This document shows, one piece after another, positions 21,085 to 31,090 of a stretch of 64,000 nucleotides of DNA (its first letter is position 1; every line of letters begins with the position of its first letter). The DNA is from Paraconiothyrium sp. Pb-2020. Its lineage: Eukaryota; Ascomycota; Dothideomycetes; Pleosporales; Didymosphaeriaceae. The translations under genes were made by a program, and so were the position numbers. The notes below the pieces were generated by a model. It did not search any database. It saw only the letters and a program-made list of their open reading frames with translations, and had not been told where the DNA came from. The stretch covers positions 2,957,286 to 3,021,285 of the forward strand of contig JAJUBI010000004.1 in assembly GCA_022419385.1 (NCBI GenBank), written 5' to 3'.

Positions 21085-22614
21085 TCAGTCATCTGCCTCG
21101 CTCGCGGGAATACAGTCCACCCCGATGTCTCCCTCGATGTTGTCGCAGACGATCTGCGCCGGGCTTCCAGCCGGGCTTGTTATGTTAATGTCTTCAAGGT
21201 GGATCCCGCTGCATGTCGCGCCAGGACTGCACGTAAGATCCGCCACTATCCTGCCGTTCTTCCCACTGCTAGTGCCGGAAACGTTCAGGAATTTAACATT
21301 TGTAATGTTGACCTGGGATGGATACGCAGCACACGTCGTCTCGTTAATGTTGAAATAGCATTGATCAAGGACGACAGGAGCATCGGTGTTCTCGATATGA
21401 ATATCCTTGTAAGTAATGTTGTCGATGTAGCCGTACCCCACGTTTGGCCCAGCCCAAGCCTTGAGACGGGCGCCATTCTGCCCATTAAGCAGAGTAACAT
21501 TCTCGATCCAAGCATTCGAGATGTAATCTTTAACGCCAGGATACTGACCAATGGAGCCCATGGATACGCCGTGGGTACCGTTACACCAGAGGTTCCTAGA
21601 CGGGGTCAGTATTGAATACGAACAGGAATGTTACTCCCCATATGTCGTTCATACGTACTTGACGAAGATGTTCGTCGTGTTGGGCTTCGGCGAGAAGCAG
21701 TCGTCGCCAACATTTACACGGGTGTTGGTCACAGTCAAGCCATCGACGTTGAGCGAGTCAAACCCATCTGTGTTCTTGGGCAGGGTTGAGACATTGGTCG
21801 AAACTGCATCGATATAGACATCGTCAAATACGACGTTCTTAGTTCGCACGAAAAATGTCGTCCAACAAGGTGAGTCTTTCAGATGGAGACCCGAGACCTC
21901 GATATTGGTGGCATTATCAGTGAGGAATAGGATGGGGCGATAATATTTGTTGTTGGGGTCGAGGATCTCTGCGCCAGAGAAGCCATCCCACCACGCTTGT
22001 CCGTTGCCATTGAGAACTCCGGAGCCATAGATTTTGACGTCTCTAGGTATCATCAGCGGGACAAGCTGGATAAAAAGAGATAGTACTCACTTCCCACCCC
22101 ATACCCAGAATGTAATGCTCTTCTGAAAGTCGTAGTAGAAGTTGTTGGCTTGCCAGTACTCGATATCATTCGTGAACTAAACAGGTTGTCAGTCATGCAT
22201 ATGGGCAGGCATGGAACAATGCAATCCCCGTACCTTCAGCTCGCCATCTAACTTAACATAGACATCGTTCAGGAAAGTAAGATCCAACTTCTTGCCAATC
22301 ACGTACTTTTTCCCCTTCTGAAGATACACGAGACCTCCGTGGTTCGCTTTCTTCAAAGCCCAAAGAAAGTCCGCGCTGATATCATCGTGATCGTTCTTTG
22401 ATGCGCGGATGGTAATTTTCTTGCGGTCTTTCTCAACCCGATTGCCCCAATTGTCCTTGCGATGTTTGTTGCCTGACGAAGGGAGGCGAGGGAGCAATGA
22501 GCTGGAGCGTGGTAGGGTTATAGAGGCTCCGACAGGGATGTCGTTCTCCGGTGCAATGGCAGAAGCCGATGCCAACGAGGCAAGCGAGCACGCAAGAATA
22601 TGTGACAGCTTCAT
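21085..22614 (-). CDS. GH28 exo-polygalacturonase
   Basis: Four exons (22614-22234, 22176-22091, 22042-21659, 21595-21085) give 453 residues. The enzyme cleaves terminal galacturonate from pectin outside the cell. A signal peptide (MKLSHILACSLASLASASA) is followed by a basic propeptide-like stretch (KHRKDNWGNRVEKDRKK) and a right-handed beta-helix. GH28 motifs are present: NTDGFD (usually NTD-D), VGDDCFSPKPN, NGTHGVSMGSIGQ with the catalytic-site His, and GARLKAWAG in place of the usual RIK. Length and the NGTHGVSMGSIG form fit exo- rather than endo-enzymes. Several N-glycosylation sequons are seen. It is divergent from nothing nearby; both CAZyme genes read in the same direction. Confidence 0.94.
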
Positions 22615-23519
22615 GGCGAAGATTGATGCAGCTTGCGAACGAACGGAGTTTGCCTGTGCAGCATTCTCGAGAAGCTGACCGAAGTTTTTATCTTGCTCCC
22701 AGGTACCTGGTTCTCATCCCTCGTAACTGTCATTCGTCGTGAACGAAATTCTTCCGTCTTGGAGCTTGTATCTCACTGGCCTGGACCCTGAGATGGCCGC
22801 GCAAATCCCGTGCCGTGACGCATCATTTCCCGTATAATGAGTCCGTGTGCTCTTAGTGTCGAAGCTTTCCCAAGCTTCCCCGCAAGCCTTGGGGTTCTTA
22901 AGATTATCCGGGGGATCGCCCTTCGTCAGTGGAGCATTTGCTCTGTGTTCGACTTTCCACCAATCAAGCGGGGTAGCCAAAAGGGTATAGCGCGACCCCT
23001 ATGCATCTTCCCCGCGTCACCTCGGCCGCTCCCTTCTCCAACATCGATTTCGAACAAGTCATGTGATATCTCTGTGGACCATTATCAGTAGAAGAGCTAC
23101 ACGACGCTAACACGTATACCAGTATACGTTTATCGAGAAGCAGGTCTTTCCTGTAGTTGTGGACGAACGCTCTAATAAAGAACAAAATTTTAAACTTTAG
23201 AAGCGTCTACAGTAACTAATACTAAGAACTAGAATTAGCCCTAGACTTTAACTCTTACGAAAGTACTAACATTAGCTATATAGTATAGATTCAAAGCTTA
23301 GAGGCGTATTACTGCGTAAGTTACCCTAGGATAGACTGAAGATCTGAATCATGACAGCTTTGTAAAGCAATGACATAGCTAGACGAACTATCAATATATA
23401 TGTTGTTTACATATCTCTGAAAAGGGTTTTGTTTGCCAGTAAGATTTGAATCCGAATATTGAGTGTTGTTCTCAAGCACCTATGACCAAGAAGGTGACTA
23501 AGGAGGCGACCATCAATGA
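22615..23519. other. Intergenic with AT-rich island
   Basis: No gene is supported. The left part is the GH28 promoter. Bases about 23180-23420 are rich in TA dinucleotides with almost no coding potential; they resemble sequence altered by repeat-induced point mutation or an old element. Confidence 0.5.
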
Positions 23520-24284
23520 TTAGTTCTGCTGGCCTTCCACAAAGGCCTCATAAGTGCGCTTATTCAAGATCGGGCGCATGGGTGTAATGGTGGAACCTGG
23601 TCTGTTCCCCTCATTGGCAGGCATTTTCGCCACGAACGTATTACCCTGCGTATACCTATGGTACGTTTGCGCACCTCCCTCCCCACCTGTGTGCGTGCCG
23701 GCATCCGCGTCCGTGTTTGTTGCAAGGCCTTCTTCTCCGGCGTCGTCCTCCTTATTGTCGTTCTGAACCTCTTCGGCCTTGGTTGTGTCCACCGTGGGTG
23801 AGCGCTTCAGCACCTCCACAAGGACTCCAAGTCCTGTACCTTTGTTGAAATCGAAGAACTTTTCACGGCGACCACCCCAGACGAATGCGAACATTGTAAG
23901 AGCCCTGAGCTCTGTGAACCATTGAAGTGATTCGGCAAAGCTGGAGCCCGGATATTCGTACCGGAGAGCAGATAGACAGTTGAACGGGGCGGAGTATTCG
24001 GTCTTGACTCGAGCAAGCTCCTTGTTATCGTGCATGATCTTCTCAGGAAATCGAGCTCCAATGTTGTAAAACAACATCTTGTTGCCTGTTTTGTCACCGA
24101 AACCCACCCGCATAGCCCCACTGAAGCTGGAGCCGACTTCAACGTATTCATTATGTTTCGGTGTGTTGTCGGTCCAGAATTTGAAGATTTTAGGAGATGG
24201 GATTCTGTCGGTGATCCCCGGAAATTCTATATCCAGGCGCTCCTCAAGCTCATCACGAGTGTATTTAGTTTTCCGGCGAGGCAT
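23520..24284 (-). CDS. Hypothetical protein, single exon
   Basis: A clean 254-residue frame starts MPRRKTKYTRDELEERLDIEFPGI. The first 165 residues look globular with repeated aromatic positions (FKFWTDNTPKHNEYVE, LQWFTELRALTMFAFVWGG). An acidic, low-complexity stretch follows at about 168-205 (NDNKEDDAGEEG, TNTDADAGTHTGGEGG), then a short C-terminal tail. No signal peptide, membrane segment or known domain is recognised. It lies beside an AT-rich island, and orphan genes near such islands in fungi are often lineage-specific; that is inference. Confidence 0.65.
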   Translation of the reverse strand: MPRRKTKYTRDELEERLDIEFPGITDRIPSPKIFKFWTDNTPKHNEYVEVGSSFSGAMRVGFGDKTGNKMLFYNIGARFPEKIMHDNKELARVKTEYSAPFNCLSALRYEYPGSSFAESLQWFTELRALTMFAFVWGGRREKFFDFNKGTGLGVLVEVLKRSPTVDTTKAEEVQNDNKEDDAGEEGLATNTDADAGTHTGGEGGAQTYHRYTQGNTFVAKMPANEGNRPGSTITPMRPILNKRTYEAFVEGQQN

Positions 24285-24700
24285 AATGATCTTGCTGGTC
24301 TTTGTACTCGTCCGTGACCGTGTTTATGTCAGCTTTGAATTAGCTGTCGACCCAGAATTAAAGAAGGAGCCGCTGTTGTACTTACACGTGATACAGATGG
24401 AGGTATCGGGCGTTTAGGCGCGGCAGAGGCACCTACTACTGCTCTAATCTGCTGGCGGCACCTTTACTGGAGATGTTGATGGGAAGAAACTAACAAGCTT
24501 GAGTTGCATTTATGTATTGAGTAGGAGCAGCTTGGTGTGAGTAGTGCCTGTGTGGATACGAAGTGGAAGAAAGAGGTAAAAGAAATAGTCGTTATTACTG
24601 CCGTGGAAGTGCGCAATCACGGAGGCGGACGAGTGCTTAAAAATATTATCGTTGTAAGTCATCGACAAGAGAACGACTACCGTAAACATCATCATCTCTC
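24285..24700. other. Intergenic
   Basis: No gene is supported; it holds the promoter of the orphan gene and the 3' flank of the spherulin-like gene. Confidence 0.45.
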
Positions 24701-25558
24701 TCACCTTGCCATGGCCGCAACAAAGACCTCCCAGCTTGCACCAAACTCATGATACACATTGGTGTTTCGATCCGTTACGAAGATATACTTCGCCATATCT
24801 CGTAAAGTGTGCACAACGAACTTCTCAACGGCCTGTTCCGGAACGTCGTGAATCATGTAGCTCGCATTTTTAGGCTGTAATGGGGACTTAGCAAGCCAAT
24901 CCCGAGACTCCTTCGACTGGAAATCGGAATACCGCATTTCCGCTACCGTAACAACATCCACTCCAGGACTGGCAAGTCTCCCGTCAATCGATGTGCCTGG
25001 GTTGTGTATGACCTAGAACTTACAGTCAGCCGTCCATTCTGATCGGTACGGAACAACAGACCATTCTATCACCGAGCCGCTGTTTGGACTCCTTCACTTT
25101 TCGTGTAACAGCTTCAAGATAGTCCTTCACCTCTTCTGTAAAAATATTGGGTGTTTCATCAAAGAAAATCCCGTTGATACCCAAATTCACGACTCCGTCT
25201 TCTATAGCCCAAGTTGCATATCGATCGATGTCTCGGAAGACTTGCTCGATAGGTCGCTTGCAGTACGCTGTGCTCACATAGCCCACGGTCCGTATATTGT
25301 GCTGAGCATTCAACTTTGGTACTTCACGGATATAGTCTGCGTTCGGCCACCAAGGCTCCGAACCAGGCCCACTATTTGGGTTCACGATCACAACGAAATG
25401 AAGCGATGGGTTGGATGCAATGCTAGACACGATGAGCGATGTACTCAAAAGACTTAGGGTCGACAAAGGTACGCTTCGAAAAGTGGATCCCAAGTCCCTG
25501 GATTTGGATAGATGTATAATGGCAGAAGAATTTCGGATTTCGGCGCCGAACTGGACAT
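24701..25558 (-). CDS. Spherulin-4-like protein (GH135-related)
   Basis: Three exons (25558-25473, 25422-25062, 25012-24701) give 252 residues. The spherulin-4 family pattern is clear: LLPLYIYPNPGTWDPLFEA at the N-terminus, then ASNPSLHFVVIVNPNSGPG, VGYVSTAYCKRP, INGIFFDETPN, VIHNPGTSIDG, DVVTVAEM and a terminal FVTDRNTNVYHEFGASWEVF. Characterised members include Aspergillus Sph3, a GH135 glycoside hydrolase acting on galactosaminogalactan. The TIM-barrel acidic residues at FFDE fit. With the chosen start there is no signal peptide, unlike Sph3, so the protein may be cytosolic. Intron 2 uses a GTCTGT donor; this is the least certain junction, chosen because it keeps phase and avoids an in-frame stop. 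Confidence 0.85.
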
Positions 25559-26361
25559 AGTGAAGTGTTGCGGCGCACGTACTTGGGGTAGCGGGCGTTT
25601 TATGCACCTGCGAGTATCCCTGTTATAGCTGGCTAATAAACGAAAAGCCACGTTTCTCGATTCTGTGCCTCATTTATATGCACTCCAACGAAATCTGCCA
25701 TGTCTACCCATTCGATCGCCAGCGAGCTTCGGAAGTCTCCATAGTCGCTTACCGTATAGACCGGAAAGGCAACGTTGATGCGTCCTAGGTGCGGAAGTTC
25801 CCTCTAGCGCCACCCCAGCGGCACAAACTGCGCAGCCGTGATCAGCAAGGTCTAGACTGCGCGTATATGACCAAGGATATAAAAGATGTAGGAAGATGGA
25901 AGCGGCGGTATAGAGATTGACTATGCTCTTAGTGCTATCAAGTAGCTACTGCGTGTCCTACACCTATAATCCTAAGTATCGCCGCTCAACGTACGTCCCA
26001 AGCCAACTCACAGCTAAACCCACGAACGTCGCCTTAAAGTACGTGATGAGAGCGCCGAAAGATGCAATGGTGATAAATCGTGCCCAATAACCTTCATGAC
26101 GGTAACTTCGCTCGAGGTCAAATCTTCCTTCTTGAGACAAAACCTGGCAACGGCGACCGCTTCATCGACGAAACTCTGCCTTATTCGTTGGTGCCTCATG
26201 GATCGGTGAAAATTCAAGGTTCCTGCACCTTGAAATGGTAATCTCATCGGTTGCTTCCACGGTTTGCGTTTTCTTTCTAGTTGGCTTTGCGTGCGACTGA
26301 TATGATGAACTACTGCCGGAGAAGGCTTTATGTCATTGATTCCTAGGATTGGTCCTTTCAA
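25559..26361. other. Intergenic, no convincing gene
   Basis: A minus-strand frame of 115 residues (26014-26361) directly follows the copper-transporter stop codon but has no recognisable features and is probably 3' flank. Confidence 0.45.
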
Positions 26362-26911
26362 TCACCCATGGGAGCTCCGAGAATACCTGCCGAGGAGAAA
26401 CTCGCCAACTAGAACACTACCGGTGATCGAGAAGAAGAAGCCGACGTCGTAGGTCATGATTGCAAGCATGCTGTGTACGCATAAGCGGTTATCAGTGCTC
26501 TAATGATTGCACTTACAGTATATATGCGATAACCGCTCTTGCGAACTCCAATAGTGCCCGAATCCCATCCTCTCTCACATTTCGACCTTGATCTGGTACC
26601 CAGAAACGTCTCACAAGACTACGCTTCTCGATTGTGACGAGCGACATGTCCGATCTGAGTGGTTGCGATTCTCCATTTTCATGATTATGAAGGCCGAAAT
26701 AATCCTCATGTCCCATAGTTTCCCGTTCCGTCGTTTTCCACAAGCGCTCAAGCTGGAATTTGACCACACCAAGGAACCTTCCGAGGACTCCCAGAGCAAA
26801 AAGGAGCACGATGGTAATGCCATATGTCAGTGATGACCTTAAAGCCCAGTTCGTGAGCATGTCAAAGGAAGTTCCGGCAGTTCCTAGCGAGGGCCGGTTT
26901 TCAGGATCCAT
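26362..26911 (-). CDS. CTR-family copper transporter
   Basis: Two exons (26911-26517, 26470-26362) give 167 residues. Ctr proteins are trimeric channels that bring Cu(I) across plasma or vacuolar membranes. Three membrane segments are seen: about 29-52 (YGITIVLLFALGVLGRFLG), 119-150 with the Cu-selective MLAIM (MxxxM) in helix 2, and a last helix with GSVLVGEFLLG (small-xxx-small packing). The intron falls just before MLAIM. The N-terminus is short and lacks the Met-rich clusters of high-affinity transporters, which fits Ctr2/Ctr4-like or vacuolar members, and there is a 60-residue cytosolic loop with charged residues. The protein ends soon after helix 3 and has no Cys-His tail. Confidence 0.87.
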
Positions 26912-28925
26912 TTTGCCCAGGTAGCGTCAGATACGACGTGCAAACGCGTCGATTGCGAGCGTTGAGAATTTTATTCAAGAAGAAAGGCAATATGAGGAGG
27001 AGAGTTGTGCATATAACGAGCAAGTCATGCTGACAGTGTCCGGAGTCCGGGGTAAGGAGATTGCGCGATGTTAGCGTGCGCACCCCTGTCGGAGCTGTGC
27101 ATCTGCATGCTAACGTGTGGACACCTGAAAAAGTGCCTCCCCTACCTTTAATGATAGCTCCAGGCTCCAATCTCAAAACTCTTATGACGTAATGATGTAT
27201 TCTGATTCTAGGACAGTAATTTTTAGAGGCTACTACTACTTGTGCGTCGCGTTTAGTATGTTATCGTTTTCAGAAAGACATGGCTCACAGCCCACAGGCC
27301 AAATTTGTGACCATGAATATCGTCAGTGTGTATCCTCCCTCCACTCGCATCATTGTGGAGTGACTCAGGTCGTCATGCGCGTTCAGATTATTCACGTAAT
27401 ACCATAGCACAGGACTATGGCTGTAATAGATTTGATAAGAAAGCTTACACGTTTAAAGCTATCTAGTAGCTGCATGCAACATCATATAATACAAACATAG
27501 CGACTATGAGATCATATCTATGTGGTACATTACTACACTGCTCTAATAATGCTAAGCGCACCTATTTCGAGAGCGAAAATGTTATGTTTCTCCACAATCC
27601 TATCGTAGGTGGTAAACAATGTATTTGTGGAGCACCATTAAGTAGTGAAAAGCAAAAGCAAGTCGTTTGCAAACCATGATCAATCATGCGGTTCTTCGAA
27701 AACTCGCTCAGCACTGGGGTCGAGGTAACAACGCTCTCTAGAGCATTGTGTACGCCATCATAGGTACGCGTCTTCAATGTGGGGCAGTACGTGAGTAATG
27801 ATTGTCTTCGGTAAGATCGCAGAAGGTGCAAACTTACAGCGACAGAGAGGCAATGGCGCAGCGGAAGGAGAGAAGAAAGCCATATACTGCTTGTCGTCAC
27901 CTTTCGTCTTTGAACAGCGAAAGTCATGGGCTCCTTTCGAGAGTGCCTCAGTCGCGATTACAAACGTACCTTGACAGTTCCGTCAACATCATATATCCTT
28001 TAGTTCTCACCTTTTTGATGTCGCTTACACCTTATCTGACTACCTAAGAGCAAAGTCGCCGTCAATCTGAGGCATTCTCCAAACTCTGAGATTGGAGCCG
28101 GCGCCTTGGACGAGCGCGTTGTCGGAGTAGGCACCGCACGATGATGTTTAGAACGGCAAATCAACTCAGACGCTACAAGAACTCCGCACTCTCCGATAAG
28201 CTAACCTACCTGCTGAATCTGTACGACTTTCACAACCAAACAGCACACAGTTGGGACCGCTAATGTGATATGTGAATATAGTTGTTCGATATCCCCATTT
28301 AGTCGCGTTGACCTGATTCACCTTGTTGCGCGACCATCAGTCCCACGAGCTAGCTAGCGGACAGAAAGCATATCCCCCTGAACTCCGAGAGTACGGGCCG
28401 AGAGGGACCAAGTTCTTGCTGTATCTACATAGTGCGAAGTGGAAGCTCGGTCATCGAGATATATAGATTGCGAGATCCATATGGCGCTTGGCCACGCTGA
28501 GAACGCTCATGGGCATCTCGACATCGAGTATGCAAGTGATAGTATACCAGATCGATTTGAGTGGTGTATGAAATGACATAGTTCATCCGGCAATAGAAAC
28601 GCGCATATAGTGAGTTCGACGCCATTGTTGCTAGATGCGTTGCAACCCTACTATCGCGATCCAAAGGCAATGTCTGTTGTCAGTGCAAGAATGGTTAAAT
28701 GGCAAGCACGAGGAGAATGATTGAGTCCGTCCTCGCGAGTTTAGAAGCAGAGTGTTTGATCTAGCGGCCAGCCGTCACTCATCGGGGTGGTAGACTTGGG
28801 TTACCGTATTGATGTTCTTGCCTATGCTAGATGAACGTTACGTGAAGAACAAAAAGAACAACACGCCTATAGACAATGCGGTCTTTCGCCCAGAAGAGCC
28901 GCAAAGATGATCTGATTTTCGTTGC
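26912..28925. other. Two-kilobase gene-free stretch
   Basis: No gene is supported. The part near 26912-27200 is the copper-transporter promoter; 27200-28900 contains short frames on both strands with irregular composition. The frame at 27562-27927 (minus) has no motif. Confidence 0.45.
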
Positions 28926-29836
28926 CTAAGCGCAGGACTCTAACTTCCTCCCACTTAAGAGCACCCTCCTCTGTACCTTGGCGTTGCGAGCGTATGACTT
29001 CACAACAGCTGAACAGTCCACCAAATTACTCTTGTCGTTGCCCAATAGACTGAGCTTCTCCATTGCAGGCACAAATGCACTCGTGAAGCTCTTCTGAGTC
29101 TTTCCCACAGTCCTCCACTCTTCACCGGTCTCTCCAGCTTGTGCCATGAAAGTATCAGCAGCCACCGACCCTGGCGCGGAGTTCCCCGATGTCTCATGGT
29201 AGAATTTGTTATCCCATACGCCAGCGGTGCTGTCCATGTCCGTGCCGTCAAGTTGGCGGCCAATGGTGTGCGCACCAGTCAGTGCGACCAACTCGGTTTT
29301 GGAGAAATTCCTCTTCGAAAAGAGGTCTACCATGGTCCTGGCATCCGTCTGTGCGTCTGGCATGGATCCCCGGTGACTCGCAGAGAAAGAATCTTCACGA
29401 CCAGAGTAGAACGAGGTTACGGGGCCACCAGTGCATGATGCAAGCCCGATAGCTGTTGAGATTCGGTCAGCTTATCATTTGAACAACAGTTCCGGAGTGT
29501 CATACCTGCAGCAAACTGAATCACGTCGGCCGTGCCAACACCGTACTCATCAGCTTTCTGGTTGAGCATTGTGCATATATCGACCATCTGCGCGTTCTCT
29601 TCGCGGTCTGTACACTCTTGCGCATTGATGATGGACCCGTCACATGTTCCTGGGAAACAGTCGTGGAATGCAAGGCGTATGGCGGCTCGAGCTGCGTTGG
29701 AGCATGTTCCATCATCAATGAAAAAAGTTCCGAAATCGGATGCTAGGTCAGACCATTCTTGGGAGCAGCTCGATTGTGTGGCTGCAAATATTGTGACAGG
29801 AAATACTAGTAGGATATACGAGATAAATTGACGCAT
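28926..29836 (-). CDS. Secreted class II-type heme peroxidase
   Basis: Two exons (29836-29506, 29452-28926) give 285 residues. Plant/fungal superfamily peroxidases use H2O2 to oxidise phenolic or other substrates outside the cell. A signal peptide (about 1-18, FISYILLVFPVTIFA) is followed by distal-site residues in IRLAFHDCF (Arg54, His58), then GSIINAQE, and the proximal heme ligand in LVALTGAHTIG (His172). Cysteines are paired along the chain. The length is shorter than ligninolytic basidiomycete enzymes, and it fits ascomycete class II-like peroxidases. The Trp needed for long-range lignin oxidation cannot be judged without alignment. Frame 28926 ends in a basic Arg-rich tail (KVQRRVLLSGRKLESC). 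Confidence 0.9.
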
Positions 29837-31090
29837 CTTGAAAAGATTCAGTCGCGAAGTATTCAACAAAATTATCGCAAGCGCAAGCAGAAGGCTAGGT
29901 CGGCGCAACTGAATGAGAATAGTGAGTGTGATAAGATGCTCGAAGCGAATGCTAGTACAAATCAACATGTAAGGTTGCAGACCTACTTCGAACGGACCAG
30001 TCTCAGCGTCTTATACCTTCTCACTCTGTGCGGGGACCCGTCGTTATTCCGTGATTAACCTCTTGATTTCGGATGATTCTCGTGGAGTAATATCGACGTT
30101 ATTACTGGCATGTCAACAAGGTGAACAACAAAAATCCAACCAGAAATGACTGAATGGCGCGCCTTGGGAACGTATGGTCAAGCCAGCTACTTGGGGATAC
30201 TCTGAGGCCAAAACCCATCCGACTTATCCGGGCTTGGAAGATGGAAAAGTTCCATCTATGTGGGAAGACTATGTGCGGTAGCGCACTCCGCCATAGAGCT
30301 AGCTACTCAAACCTCTGGGATTGACAACATCGACGTCCTGTGTGGGACAGCACTCAAAATGATTACGGTGACTGGGGGTCACTCTCACTGACTTGATGAA
30401 TAGCGTAACATTTCTAGGCTTTCGTTCCCGGAAGGTAGGTGTGGGCTTGCAACATCCGTTGTATACGCGCTGTTGTTGCTGTGTCTGTTGGCGACGTTTC
30501 TGGGCTCGCGAGTGTCACATCGCCTAAGTGCGCCATGTCTATATTGAATCCCACGGAACGAACGATTCAGCCTTTTATGTGATACATGTATCCTGCATAT
30601 AACGTTCGGCTGGCGCTGTTGAAGACTTCGAAAACCCGTGGGGCCGCACATGCAGTTGTAGGTTAAGAGATTGATTCCTGCGCTGCTCATCATTGGGCAA
30701 GACAAGGCACTTGGGCACATGGAAGCTGCGCTCACTCGTTGCGGCAGCGCAAGCGAGCTATTCCAACAGGGCAGGTCGTAATGGCTAGAGGCTATCATCT
30801 GAACTTGATTAATTGAATCTATGTGAAGATGTGTGCGGAGAGTTCTATATACTCTGTGAAGCACACACTGCCAAGACACTAGCGGGTCACGTGATATGAT
30901 GACTAAGCATAGTCAACAGGTCGTGATGTCAAAGAGTTGTGGCTGGCGTGCGCGACAAGACGCACCGGTGCGGGAAACTGCCAAGCTCATCGCCTAAGCT
31001 CGTTCTGGCTAGGTTGCTTTCCGCAAGCTCTACCAAAACTGACGGCCTGGGCTCAGCATTCACCAGACAAGGACCTTCATCAATCACGTC
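29837..31090. other. Intergenic, no convincing gene
   Basis: The left end is the peroxidase promoter, with TATAAG on the minus strand at about 30010-30015. A 164-residue minus-strand frame at 30385-30879 has no known features. The right end is the helicase promoter. Confidence 0.45.

Noticed and set aside
26014..26361. 115-residue minus-strand frame after the copper transporter
   Set aside because: No features; ends of the transporter gene and spacer explain it.
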